Of a stretch of DNA of 40,535 bases, positions 23,535 to 33,746 are shown piece after piece. Within the stretch, counting starts at the first letter, position 1. Every line of letters begins with the position of its first letter. The position numbers and the translations under genes are program-made. The notes below the pieces were generated by a model that worked only from the letters and a program-made list of their open reading frames with translations, searched no databases and was not told the origin of the DNA. The stretch is from Polaromonas sp. UBA4122 (GTDB lineage: Bacteria; Pseudomonadota; Gammaproteobacteria; Burkholderiales; Burkholderiaceae_C), in NCBI GenBank assembly GCA_002381615.1, contig DFWY01000001.1:24310-64844 (forward strand), in the 5' to 3' direction.

Positions 23535-23963
23535 TCAGTGCTGTACCTGGGCGATGAAAGTTTGCGGCAAGATGACCCGCTGCTGCATGGTCTCGTCTTG
23601 CAGCAATAATTTATCGCCGGTGACCAACATCAAATCGGTCCGGGTGGCGAGCAAATCCCACAAAAACTGATCTCCCGCGTCCGGGGCGCGGGGTGCCGCG
23701 GTGCTGACAGCGGTCAGCACGATGGCGTGACGGGCAAGGTCCGTCAGGATGGCGTCGATCTCTGGTTCTGACAGCCCATGGAGTTTGCACAGCCTGGGCC
23801 GCACCAGCACTGCGCGGTATTCGGCCAGCAGCGCTTCAGACACCACAAACGGAAATGCGGCAGACAGCATGCCGTCAATGATGCGCGCCACCGGTGAATC
23901 GGCGTGGGCCGTGAGCAGGCCGGCAACGATGACGTTGGTATCAATGATGAAGAAGGTACTCAC
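23535..23963 (-). CDS. PIN-domain toxin (putative ribonuclease)
   Basis: 142 residues of the PIN family of putative toxin-antitoxin RNases (COG1569-like). The metal-binding acidic residues are visible: FIIDTNVIVAG (D8), VSEALLAEY (E43/E48), DAGDQFLWDL (~D98, D103) and VTGDKLLL (D117). The start is GTG at 23963 and overlaps the antitoxin stop by four bases (GTGA), so expression is coupled. The length is normal and nothing appears broken. Its last codons are duplicated as a stray tail at 20766-20801, suggesting recombination between related toxin loci. Confidence 0.9.
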   Translation of the reverse strand: MSTFFIIDTNVIVAGLLTAHADSPVARIIDGMLSAAFPFVVSEALLAEYRAVLVRPRLCKLHGLSEPEIDAILTDLARHAIVLTAVSTAAPRAPDAGDQFLWDLLATRTDLMLVTGDKLLLQDETMQQRVILPQTFIAQVQH

Positions 23964-24199
23964 GATGCGTGGCGCACTGCACGCACTTCTTCCTGCGCAA
24001 GGGTGAGCGCCTGCTCTTCGCTCAACACGCTACGCGCCCGTGCCCGACGCACCAGGTCGAGCGCCTGCTCGCGCGACTTGATGCCGTAAAAGTCGAGACT
24101 TTCGTCGATCAATTGACCAATGGTTTTGTTGCGCTGGGCCGCAGCTTCTTTCAGCGCCCGGTAGCGCGGCTCGGAGAGGGTGATGGTCAGACGGCTCAT
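23960..24199 (-). CDS. Ribbon-helix-helix antitoxin
   Basis: 79 residues from the ATG at 24199. The N-terminal MSRLTITLSEPRYRALKEAA, then RNKTIGQLIDESLD, is a CopG/Arc-like ribbon-helix-helix. The charged C-terminal helix (REQALDLVRRARARSVLSEE) would embrace the PIN toxin. A start five codons upstream (24214) would lie inside a palindromic operator, so 24199 is preferred. The pair is a standard type II RHH-PIN module, with the antitoxin first and a four-base overlap. Confidence 0.88.
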   Translation of the reverse strand: MSRLTITLSEPRYRALKEAAAQRNKTIGQLIDESLDFYGIKSREQALDLVRRARARSVLSEEQALTLAQEEVRAVRHAS

Positions 24200-24212
24200 G
24201 TGCAAGTCTTTC

Positions 24213-24232
24213 ATTGGTGTTAAAGCACCAAT
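24213..24232. promoter_or_regulatory. Palindromic operator of the RHH-PIN pair
   Basis: Perfect arms ATTGGTG (24213-24219) and CACCAAT (24226-24232) around TTAAAG lie 14 bases upstream of the antitoxin ATG. RHH antitoxins bind such inverted repeats, so autoregulation of the minus-strand operon is likely. On the plus strand it is upstream of the queE remnant. Confidence 0.65.
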
Positions 24233-24294
24233 ATGTTAGCACGCCAGCGATACAATGACGGCGACTTGGCCCTTGCCCTGTTTGCCCAGCAACC

Positions 24295-24408
24295 CGCATC
24301 ACCCTACAAGGCGAGGGCGCGCACACCCGGCTGGCGATTGAAACCTGCAAGCGCAATCCGCAGTGGAAGCTCATCCTGCAGACCCATAAACTGTTACAGA
24401 TTCCCTGA
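24295..24408 (+). pseudogene. queE: queE (7-carboxy-7-deazaguanine synthase) with internal deletion
   Basis: One open frame joins the start of QueE (RITLQGEGAHT, the conserved LQGEGxHTG) directly to its end (RLAIETCKRNPQWKLILQTH, then KLLQIP and stop). The radical-SAM cysteine cluster CxxxCxxC and about 170 residues between are missing, so it cannot be an enzyme. The frame is kept across the join. It lies 26 bases upstream of queD, the usual neighbour. The gene before the conserved start also looks disrupted, since no Met start is seen. Confidence 0.85.
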
Positions 24409-24434
24409 TTGAAACGGAAGATGAAATCCACACC

Positions 24435-24896
24435 ATGTTGACGATTACCCGCAAGCTGGAATTCGATGCCGGCCATCGCATCCCGGACCACAACAGCCAG
24501 TGCCGCAACCTGCACGGACACCGCTATACCCTGCTCATCACGCTGGTCGGCGCGGTGATTGAAAAAGAGGGTCAATCGGATAACGGCATGATCATGGATT
24601 TTTCCGACATCAAGACGCTGGCCAAAACCCATTTGGTCGATCTCTGGGACCATGCTTTTCTGGTCTACCGCAACGATACCGTGGTCCGGCAATTCCTGGA
24701 CAGCCTGCCGGATCACAAGACCGTCGTGCTGGACCGCATACCCACGGTCGAGAATCTGGCCGGCGCCGCCTTCGATATTCTGAAAAATGTCTATCAGGAC
24801 AGATATGGCACCGGCTTGTCCTTGAGCAAAATCACCCTGTATGAAACGCCCAATTGCTGGGCGGAGGTGGACGCCAACGGCAACCGGCACGGATGA
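24435..24896 (+). CDS. queD: 6-carboxytetrahydropterin synthase QueD
   Basis: Second step of queuosine precursor synthesis, converting dihydroneopterin triphosphate to 6-carboxy-tetrahydropterin. The 153-residue product has zinc ligands H14 (FDAGHRI), H27 and H29 (NLHGHRY), the catalytic Cys23 (SQCRNLHGH), and the WDHAF and YETP motifs (H73, E137). All residues are intact and the length is slightly above typical. Upstream is the deleted queE; queA and tgt follow on the same strand after 114 bases. Its product is the QueE substrate, so without another queE in the genome the pathway would stall here. Confidence 0.95.
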   Translation: MLTITRKLEFDAGHRIPDHNSQCRNLHGHRYTLLITLVGAVIEKEGQSDNGMIMDFSDIKTLAKTHLVDLWDHAFLVYRNDTVVRQFLDSLPDHKTVVLDRIPTVENLAGAAFDILKNVYQDRYGTGLSLSKITLYETPNCWAEVDANGNRHG

Positions 24897-25010
24897 CGTT
24901 TTTTTCGTGCGTCTGGCGCTAGCGGGTTAGCGGGACCCTCTTTTTTGGGCTGCGACAATCTCAGCCTTTTACTCTACTCTTGGTACGGGTTTGTCCAACC
25001 CTCAAGCACT

Positions 25011-27267
<2,257 letters not shown>

Positions 27268-27270
27268 GCC

Positions 27271-28500
27271 ATGAACATCAAGCTGCAACGATGGATTGAC
27301 CGCTGGGTCGGCATACCGCTGTGTGCGGCGGTGTCGGGGCTGGATGCCGTCATCAACCGGTTCAAGCCACCCTCCTCCCGCGCCGACACAGCGCCGCGCG
27401 CCATCGTGGTGATTCTGCTTTCCGAAATGGGCAGCCTGGTGCTGGCGCACGACATGTTTGCGCGCCTGAAGCAACGTTACCCCGGCGCTGAGTTGCATGC
27501 CCTGCTGTTCAAAAAGAACCGCGAAATACTCGACCTGATGCAGGTGATGACCCCAGCCCATGTGCACACGGTCGATGACCGCTCCTTGTCCTCCCTGCTG
27601 GCCAGCCTGTGGCGCGCCATCCGGGAACTGCGCCGCGCCAACGTGGACGTGGCGATTGACTGCGAACTGTTCTCGCGCATCAGCAGCCTGCTGTCGTTTG
27701 CCAGTGGCGCCTCGGTTCGCGTCGGTTTTCACCGCCATACGCAGGAAGGCCTTTACCGCGGCTCGCACATCAACCGGCGCGTGCCCTACAACCCTTACCA
27801 CCACATCAGCGCACAGTTTTTAACATTGGCGCGTGCGATTGATTCAACAGCAGTGCCTAAATCCAAATTGCCGGTGATGGGTGCCGGCAAACCGCCGCCG
27901 CATGTGCAGCTCGATAGCGCACTGATACAAGTCATCCAGAGCCGACTGGCGCAGGACTTCCCCGGCATTGCCGGAAAACCGCTGGTACTGGTGTATCCGG
28001 GTGGCGGTATTTTGCCGATCCGCGCCTGGCCCCTGGCGTCGTACATCGGGCTGTGCGAAGGCTTGGTGGCGGACGGTTGCGCCGTGGCCGTGATTGGACT
28101 GAAGGACGACCAGGCGCTGGCGCAGCAGCTGGTCGCCAGTGTGACGCTGGCGTTGCCGGCCGGCCCGGTGATTGACCTGACCGGTTACACCCGCTCGATT
28201 TCCGAGTTGCTGGCGCTGTTTCATGTGGCGCGCCTGCTGGTGACCAACGATGGCGGGCCCGGGCAATTCGCCGCACTGACGCCGATCTGGACGCTGATGC
28301 TGTTTGGTCCGGAAACCCCCGGCCTGTACGCGCCGCTCACGCCGCGCTGCCATTCGTTTTACAGCCAGTGGCCCTGCTCGCCATGCCTGACCGCTTACAA
28401 CCACCGGTCATCGTATTGCGACGGCGACAACCAGTGCCTCAAGGTCATTGAACCCGCCGGGGTATTGGCCAAGGCGCGGGAATGCCTGGCAAGCGCCTGA
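27271..28500 (+). CDS. Glycosyltransferase family 9 (heptosyltransferase-like)
   Basis: 409 residues. The product resembles ADP-heptose:LPS heptosyltransferases (GT9, GT-B fold): an N-terminal domain with IVVILLSEMGSLVLAHDMFA and VDVAIDCELFSRISSLLSF, and a C-terminal donor-binding domain with VLVYPGGGILPIRAWPL and VTNDGGPGQFAALTPIWTLM, LFGPETPGLYAPL. The GGPG segment matches the GT9 nucleotide-sugar site. A cysteine-rich tail (CSPCLTAYNH, YCDGDNQCL) is a common end in this subgroup. It is followed by GtrA and ArnT-like genes, suggesting surface glycan or lipid modification; donor and acceptor are unknown. Confidence 0.9.
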   Translation: MNIKLQRWIDRWVGIPLCAAVSGLDAVINRFKPPSSRADTAPRAIVVILLSEMGSLVLAHDMFARLKQRYPGAELHALLFKKNREILDLMQVMTPAHVHTVDDRSLSSLLASLWRAIRELRRANVDVAIDCELFSRISSLLSFASGASVRVGFHRHTQEGLYRGSHINRRVPYNPYHHISAQFLTLARAIDSTAVPKSKLPVMGAGKPPPHVQLDSALIQVIQSRLAQDFPGIAGKPLVLVYPGGGILPIRAWPLASYIGLCEGLVADGCAVAVIGLKDDQALAQQLVASVTLALPAGPVIDLTGYTRSISELLALFHVARLLVTNDGGPGQFAALTPIWTLMLFGPETPGLYAPLTPRCHSFYSQWPCSPCLTAYNHRSSYCDGDNQCLKVIEPAGVLAKARECLASA

Positions 28501-28513
28501 TATCAAACGCCCG

Positions 28514-29056
28514 ATGTCAACACTTCGATCCCTTGCGGAGAGGCTGATCAGCCGCCTGCCACCACGACTTCAGGTCATGGCGCACTGGCGCTTCATCAAG
28601 TTTGGCGCGGTCGGCGCCAGCGGCACGGTGATCAATATCGCCGTGCTCTATCTAGCGCAGGAGTTTCTGCTACGCCGCATCGAAGACTTCCATTCGCGGC
28701 TCAATTACTCGATTGCGCTGGCGATTACCCTTGCCACGATCAGCAACTTTTACTGGAACCGGCGCCTGACCTGGCGCGACCGCCAGCACGAAGCCCATCA
28801 TTCAGCGCTGTTACTGTTCTTCAACTATGTGATGGCGGCGGGCTTGTCGATTGTGATTCAGTCCTTGCTGACCAAATGGCTGGCCCTGTACTTGCACTAC
28901 CTCGTGGCCAATCTGGTGGCGATTGGCGTGGCCAGCCTGTCCAATTTCATCGCCAATGACCGCCTGACGTTTCGCCGCCGTCGCGCGATAATTCAGGCAC
29001 CCAGCGCCCCCAGCGCTACAACAACTCCACCCAGCGATGTCCATGACAAGCCCTGA
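28514..29056 (+). CDS. GtrA-family membrane protein
   Basis: 180 residues from the ATG at 28514, 13 bases after the GT9 stop. Four membrane helices are visible, starting with FIKFGAVGASGTVINIAVLY, which is the conserved GtrA entry motif, and including IALAITLATISNFYWNRRLT, whose NFxWNRxxTW element is diagnostic. GtrA proteins are thought to flip or stabilise polyprenyl-linked sugars for transfer in the periplasm. The 3' end overlaps the ArnT-like gene by 20 bases, so the two are probably translated together and function in one pathway. Confidence 0.92.
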   Translation: MSTLRSLAERLISRLPPRLQVMAHWRFIKFGAVGASGTVINIAVLYLAQEFLLRRIEDFHSRLNYSIALAITLATISNFYWNRRLTWRDRQHEAHHSALLLFFNYVMAAGLSIVIQSLLTKWLALYLHYLVANLVAIGVASLSNFIANDRLTFRRRRAIIQAPSAPSATTTPPSDVHDKP

Positions 29057-30839
29057 AAAACTGAAGCCCGGCATACGCGCTCATTACCTCTGGCTGGGCC
29101 TCAGCATCGCGGTAGCCCTGGGCTATCTGTTTGGACTGGGCGGTGACCATATTCCCCGGAATGGTGATGAACTGGTGTATGCCAACATCGCGCGCCTGAC
29201 CGCGGAGAGCGGTCACTGGTTGCCGCTGGTGAGCGCATATGACTTCATGCGCAACACCAAGCCGCCGCTGTTGTTCTGGCAGGCCATGGTGGCTGGCGGC
29301 TGGGGCGAGCATTGGACGCTGCTAAATCTGCGCTTGCCCAGCGTGGTGTATTCCTGGGCGGTTGCGCTCATGGTCGGCCTGCTGACCTGGAAGATGGTTC
29401 GCAGCGATGCAGCTACGCCCGTCGGCCTGGCACCTGGTGCAAGCACAGCCGAGGGCCGGAATCGGCATGCCATCACCATGGCGGCCATCGCAGCGATCAT
29501 TTACCTCTCGTTCTTCAGCAGCTACCGTTATGGCCGGCCCTACCTCACCAGCGCGGCCGAGACCTTCTGGCTGTTTGGCGTGTTCTTTGCGATCGCCTGG
29601 TCGCCCGTGCCGTTGTTGGCTTCTCGCTGGAAGTTTCCACTCATCGCAGGCCTGGCCCTCGGCATCGGCTGCCTGTACAAATCCTTCGCCATGGTGGTGC
29701 CCGTCGGCTTCGGCCTGGCGCTGTGCTACCAGGCGATCGGAGCCCGGCTGGCCCCCTGGCGCATTTTCAGGCGCGGTATCGTCATCGACGGCCTCAAGGT
29801 CGCCACCCTCTGCGCCATCGCCCTGGCGGTGTTTGGCTTGTGGTTCGCCATCGACCCGCAGCCAGGCGAGGTGTGGCGAGAGTTTGTGGTCGGCGAAAAC
29901 GCCGGCAAATTCAAGTCATCGGCGGGCTACTTCAAGGTCGCTTTCAGCGGGAGCAGCGGGTTTTTGACAAATGTCACGGGCTACTTTTCAAATGCCGGTT
30001 TGCTGCTGCCCGTCTCGATCGGCTGTGCCTGGGCCGCGTGGCGCAGCTCTCGCCAGCGCGCAGCCTCCGGGCAGTCGGTGAGTGACGCAGAAAAAGTACT
30101 GTGGCTCTGGCTGCTGGCGTTGGCGCTGGTGTTCATGGTGCCCAACCAGCGGTCTGCCCGCTACCTGGTTCCCGCCATGCCGGCCGTCGCCATTTTGATT
30201 GCGCTGTACTGGCACCGCATCCCGCGCATCTGGTTCAGCCTTACCCTGGCGCTTTGCCTGATCGGTGCACTCGCCATGGGCCTGATTGGATTCGGCGCTG
30301 TTCGCGCCACCCAAAACACCTGGCTTTATTCGTCGATGTTCTGGCTTTTCCTGGTGGCTATTGCCGTCTGCTGCGTGATCGGCATGGTCAAAAAAGAGCT
30401 TACCCGCCCGATTACCGCTGTGGCCAGCTTCGCCGTGTTGTTGTCGCTCGCGTGGGTTACGGCGCCCTTCAATGGGCAGCTGGGCCGCTTCCGTGCAGAC
30501 ACCATCGCCAGACTGCAAGGCCAGGCCGTTTCAGTCCCCACCAACTTCAACGGCCAGTTTGAACGCTACCAGTTCATCATCAAGGGTGCCAAAATTATTC
30601 CTTACATTGCGGAACAGCCGGTGGACTACACGGATGTGAATGAGCTGTTCAAGACCAGTCGCTATGCGCTGGTGCAGCGGCGCGTTGGGCAGCCGCCTTG
30701 CGCGCAATGCCGCGTGCTCGACGTGCGCTGGGACCTGCGGTCGCGGCAGGACGAAAAAGAAGGCACCCTGGCTGCCTTCAAAACACCCGAGACATTCTGG
30801 TACGCCAAAGAGTACCTGGTCGAGCGGCTGACACCCTGA
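29037..30839 (+). CDS. ArnT-like integral membrane glycosyltransferase
   Basis: 600 residues with about ten to twelve membrane helices. It belongs to the PMT/ArnT (GT83/GT39) GT-C superfamily. The first periplasmic loop has the catalytic-type acidic motif GDELVYANIARL, followed by NTKPPLLFWQAMVAGGWGEH (family: KPPLxYW) and LRLPSVVYS. RYGRPYLTSAAETFWLF and QRSARYLVPAMPAVAILIAL match later helices, and a soluble periplasmic C-terminal part ends VERLTP. It would use a polyprenyl-phosphate sugar, possibly delivered by GtrA, to glycosylate lipid A or another envelope target. The acceptor cannot be told. Confidence 0.88.
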   Translation: MSMTSPEKLKPGIRAHYLWLGLSIAVALGYLFGLGGDHIPRNGDELVYANIARLTAESGHWLPLVSAYDFMRNTKPPLLFWQAMVAGGWGEHWTLLNLRLPSVVYSWAVALMVGLLTWKMVRSDAATPVGLAPGASTAEGRNRHAITMAAIAAIIYLSFFSSYRYGRPYLTSAAETFWLFGVFFAIAWSPVPLLASRWKFPLIAGLALGIGCLYKSFAMVVPVGFGLALCYQAIGARLAPWRIFRRGIVIDGLKVATLCAIALAVFGLWFAIDPQPGEVWREFVVGENAGKFKSSAGYFKVAFSGSSGFLTNVTGYFSNAGLLLPVSIGCAWAAWRSSRQRAASGQSVSDAEKVLWLWLLALALVFMVPNQRSARYLVPAMPAVAILIALYWHRIPRIWFSLTLALCLIGALAMGLIGFGAVRATQNTWLYSSMFWLFLVAIAVCCVIGMVKKELTRPITAVASFAVLLSLAWVTAPFNGQLGRFRADTIARLQGQAVSVPTNFNGQFERYQFIIKGAKIIPYIAEQPVDYTDVNELFKTSRYALVQRRVGQPPCAQCRVLDVRWDLRSRQDEKEGTLAAFKTPETFWYAKEYLVERLTP

Positions 30840-30879
30840 GCGCCAGCCAACCAAAACCTCTTTTCAACAAGGAATCGCC

Positions 30880-31881
30880 ATGCAATACCGTCGCCTCGGA
30901 AACAGCAATCTGAAGGTTTCAACCCTGTGCCTGGGCACCATGATGTTCGGTCGGCAGACCCCTTTCGACGAGGCGGCACGCATCGTGGCTTCGGCACGCG
31001 AGCATGGGCTCAACTTCATCGACACCGCCGACGTTTACAACCATGGGCAATCGGAGATAGATGTCGGGAAACTGCTCGTTGGCCAGCGCCACCACTGGGT
31101 GCTGGCCAGCAAGCTGGGCAACCCGGTGAGCGAGGCCCCCAACCAGAGCCACTACTCGCGCCGCTGGCTGATGCAGGAAACCGACACCATGTTGGCCCGG
31201 CTGCAAACCGACTACCTCGACATTCTTTATCTGCACCTCGACTACCACGAGGAAAACCTTGAAGAAGCGGTGCGTGCGCTGGGCGACCTGATCCGTCTAG
31301 GAAAAATCCGCAGCTTTGGCCTGTCCAACTTTCGCGGCTGGCGCATCGCCGAGGTGCATCGCCTGTGCGAGAAGGCCGGCGTGCCGCCGCCAGTCGTGTG
31401 CCAGCCGTATTACAACCTGCTCAACCGCGGACCGGAAATTGAAATTTTGCCAGCCTGTGCTCACTACGGGCTGGGCGTGGTTCCCTACAGCCCGCTGGCG
31501 CGCGGTGTCTTGACGGGCAAATACCCGCCCGGCCAGCCGCCGGCCGAGGGCTCGCGCGCCGGTAGCGGCGACAAGCGCATTCTGGAAACCGAGTTCCGCG
31601 AAGAGTCGCTGCTGATTGCACAAAAAATCAAGGCCCGCTGCGACGCCAAAGGGCTGGTGCCCGGGCAGTTTGCCGCCGCCTGGGTACTCGCCAATCCGCT
31701 GGTCAGCTCGGTGATCGTCGGACCCCGCCTGCTGTCGCATCTGGAAGAAGTGTATGGCGCAGTGGACCTGGTGCTCGACCAGGATGACGAGGCCTTCATC
31801 AATGCGCTGGTGGTGCCGGGCCATGCCTCCAGCCCCGGCTACAACGACCCGGCCTATCCCTTCTTTGGCCGCCCAGTCTGA
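30880..31881 (+). CDS. Aldo/keto reductase
   Basis: A 333-residue NAD(P)H-dependent oxidoreductase with the TIM-barrel tetrad visible: Asp and Tyr in FIDTADVYNHGQSE, Lys in WVLASKLGNPV, His in YLHLDYHEEN. SFGLSNFRGWRI and the cofactor region LVSSVIVGPRLLSHLEE also fit (AKR11/12-like potassium-channel beta-subunit group). AAGGAATCGCC precedes the ATG, a strong ribosome site. The gene is complete, and a palindromic element follows at 31899. The physiological substrate is unknown. It is probably transcribed alone or as the last gene after the glycosyltransferase genes, 40 bases upstream. Confidence 0.92.
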   Translation: MQYRRLGNSNLKVSTLCLGTMMFGRQTPFDEAARIVASAREHGLNFIDTADVYNHGQSEIDVGKLLVGQRHHWVLASKLGNPVSEAPNQSHYSRRWLMQETDTMLARLQTDYLDILYLHLDYHEENLEEAVRALGDLIRLGKIRSFGLSNFRGWRIAEVHRLCEKAGVPPPVVCQPYYNLLNRGPEIEILPACAHYGLGVVPYSPLARGVLTGKYPPGQPPAEGSRAGSGDKRILETEFREESLLIAQKIKARCDAKGLVPGQFAAAWVLANPLVSSVIVGPRLLSHLEEVYGAVDLVLDQDDEAFINALVVPGHASSPGYNDPAYPFFGRPV

Positions 31882-31898
31882 TCCCTGCGCCTCAGGCT

Positions 31899-31915
31899 GC
31901 TATTGAATAAATAGC
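31899..31915. repeat. Palindrome core, intergenic copy 4
   Basis: GCTATT-GAATA-AATAGC, perfect 6-bp arms, 17 bases after the aldo/keto reductase stop and between convergent genes. The AT-rich core and position would also suit a weak bidirectional terminator. Confidence 0.55.
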
Positions 31916-32063
31916 GCCTGGCGCACGTGGAATAATGGCTGCAGGCTTATTTTTCAAATATTCAGGCGCTTATCCCGGTTTTTGGAACAGCACCGGCTTC
32001 GACTCGGCCGTCTGGTCGGCCTTATGCTGAAACAGCCTTAGCGCTAAAGCCATCGGCATGGGC

Positions 32064-33446
32064 TTAATGTGGCGCCACCAGCGCCACAAAGCGCTGCAGG
32101 TACTCAGGCACCCGCATAAAGATGTAAAACGCCACCACTGCATTGGCCAGACCCACAAACAGAAAAATCTGCGGAATGCTGAACCCCGCCTTCAGCAGAG
32201 CACCCGCCAGAATCGCGCTGACGATCATGAACAGCGCATTGAGAATATTGTTGGCTGCGATGATGCGGGCACGGTGCGTGGGCTGGCTGCGCAACTGGAT
32301 CAGTGCGTACATCGGCACGCTGTACACCCCGGCAAACAGGCTGAGCAGCGCCAGGTCGATCATCACGCGCCAATGCGCGGGGTGAGACACGAAGCTGGCC
32401 ACGCCCATGATAGGCGCAAACGGCAAGCCGCGCGAGGCAAAGTAAAGGTCCACCGCAAACACGCTCATTCCCATCGCGCCGAATGGCACCAGACCGATCT
32501 CGACATGGCGGCGGCTCAGCACCTCGCACAGCAGCGAGCCGGTGCCAATGCCTAGCGAAAAAACCACCAGCAGCAAGGACGCCACCTGCTCATTGCCGTG
32601 CATCACCTCTTTGGCAAAACTCGGGAACTGGCTCAGGAACACTGCGCCAAAAAACCACATCCAGCTGATGCCCAGCAGGGAGCGGAAAACCACCGGGTTG
32701 TCGTTGGCCAGCTTGAGGTTGCGCCAGGTCTCGGTGAGCGGGTTCCAGTTGATTTTGAGGCCGGGATCGGTGGCCGGTGCCAGCGGAATGAATTGCGCCA
32801 CAGCCCGGCCCGCGAGCGCCAGCAGCACGCAGGAAATCGCCACATAGAGCGGGCCCACGCCGGGCACCGCCACCATGAGACCGCCCACCATGTTGCCGAG
32901 CAGAATGGCCACAAAAGTACCCATCTCGACCATGCCGTTGCCGCCAGTCAGCTCACGCTCGTTCAGCGCCTGCGGCAGGTAGGCAAACTTGACCGGACCA
33001 AACAGCGTGGAGTGAAGCCCCATCAAAAAGGTACAGCCCAGCAGCACCGGCACCCGGACACTGACATCGCTGCCGAGAAAACCCACGGCGGCCAACAGCA
33101 TGATCGCCACTTCGAGGTTTTTGACGAAGCGGATCACGCGGGTTTTTTCAAACTTGTCGGTGAGTTGCCCGCTGGTCGCCGAGAACAGCAGAAAGGGCAG
33201 GATGAACAAGGCCCCAATCACCAGCCCCGCCAGAGCAGGCGGGAGCCAGCTCACGCTGAGCTGGTAAGTCACCATCACGGTAAAGGCAAACTTGAAAAGA
33301 TTGTCATTGGCCGCGCCCGAAAACTGGGTCCAGAAATATGGCGCAAAGCGACGCTGCATCAGGAGCGCGAATTGATTCGGGTGCTCGTGGGCTGGCGCCG
33401 GATACACCGGTGCGGCTGTGTCCGGTGTGGCTGTATCAACACGCAT
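32064..33446 (-). CDS. MFS transporter, LplT-like
   Basis: 460 residues, major facilitator fold with about 12 membrane helices. It resembles lysophospholipid transporters (LplT and the transporter half of fused Aas-type proteins): RRFAPYFWTQFSGAANDNLF, GLHSTLFGPVKFAYLPQAL and GGNGMVEMGTFVAILLGNMV are typical of that group. Here no acyltransferase domain is fused. The ATG at 33446 (MRVDTATPDTAAP) is chosen; a TTG 36 bases upstream is in frame. Likely role: moving lysophospholipids across the inner membrane for re-acylation. It converges with the aldo/keto reductase and is divergent from dadA. Confidence 0.85.
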   Translation of the reverse strand: MRVDTATPDTAAPVYPAPAHEHPNQFALLMQRRFAPYFWTQFSGAANDNLFKFAFTVMVTYQLSVSWLPPALAGLVIGALFILPFLLFSATSGQLTDKFEKTRVIRFVKNLEVAIMLLAAVGFLGSDVSVRVPVLLGCTFLMGLHSTLFGPVKFAYLPQALNERELTGGNGMVEMGTFVAILLGNMVGGLMVAVPGVGPLYVAISCVLLALAGRAVAQFIPLAPATDPGLKINWNPLTETWRNLKLANDNPVVFRSLLGISWMWFFGAVFLSQFPSFAKEVMHGNEQVASLLLVVFSLGIGTGSLLCEVLSRRHVEIGLVPFGAMGMSVFAVDLYFASRGLPFAPIMGVASFVSHPAHWRVMIDLALLSLFAGVYSVPMYALIQLRSQPTHRARIIAANNILNALFMIVSAILAGALLKAGFSIPQIFLFVGLANAVVAFYIFMRVPEYLQRFVALVAPH

Positions 33447-33682
33447 GCCTGACGCCTTTTTTTTCAAGTTGTTGCGCAGCAAGCTCTTGCGGCGGCTTGG
33501 GCTGCTCTGTTTTTGAAGCCTGTACTGAATTCTGCCCTGATTTTCCAGATGCCCAAGGCAGCACCACGAAAGCCATCAACGGTTTGATAGACTGGAGAGC
33601 GAATGGCCTAGCCGTCCCACCACAGCGGCAAGCAGCGGAACGCAGTTTCGGTTATTTTTTTAGCCGCATCAAGCCCCAGTTT

Positions 33683-33699
33683 GCTATATTTATAATAGC
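33683..33699. repeat. Palindrome core, intergenic copy 5
   Basis: GCTATATTTATAATAGC in the 300-base divergent region between the LplT-like gene and dadA, 48 bases before the dadA ATG. On the minus strand it continues as AGCTATTATAAATATAGCAA, close to the copy at 20745. Confidence 0.6.
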
Positions 33700-33746
33700 T
33701 ACTTGTGCCCGTCCCGCATGGTCTATCTATCGAAAAGGTTACACAA

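Noticed and set aside
24030-24890. 286-codon minus-strand frame spanning queD and the RHH gene
   Set aside because: It runs antisense to queD and out of frame through the antitoxin gene; both of those are clearly coding in other frames.
32004-32022. Terminator between the aldo/keto reductase and LplT-like genes (GGCCG/CGGCC)
   Set aside because: The stem is only five base pairs with no T-run; the palindrome at 31899 is the better candidate if any.
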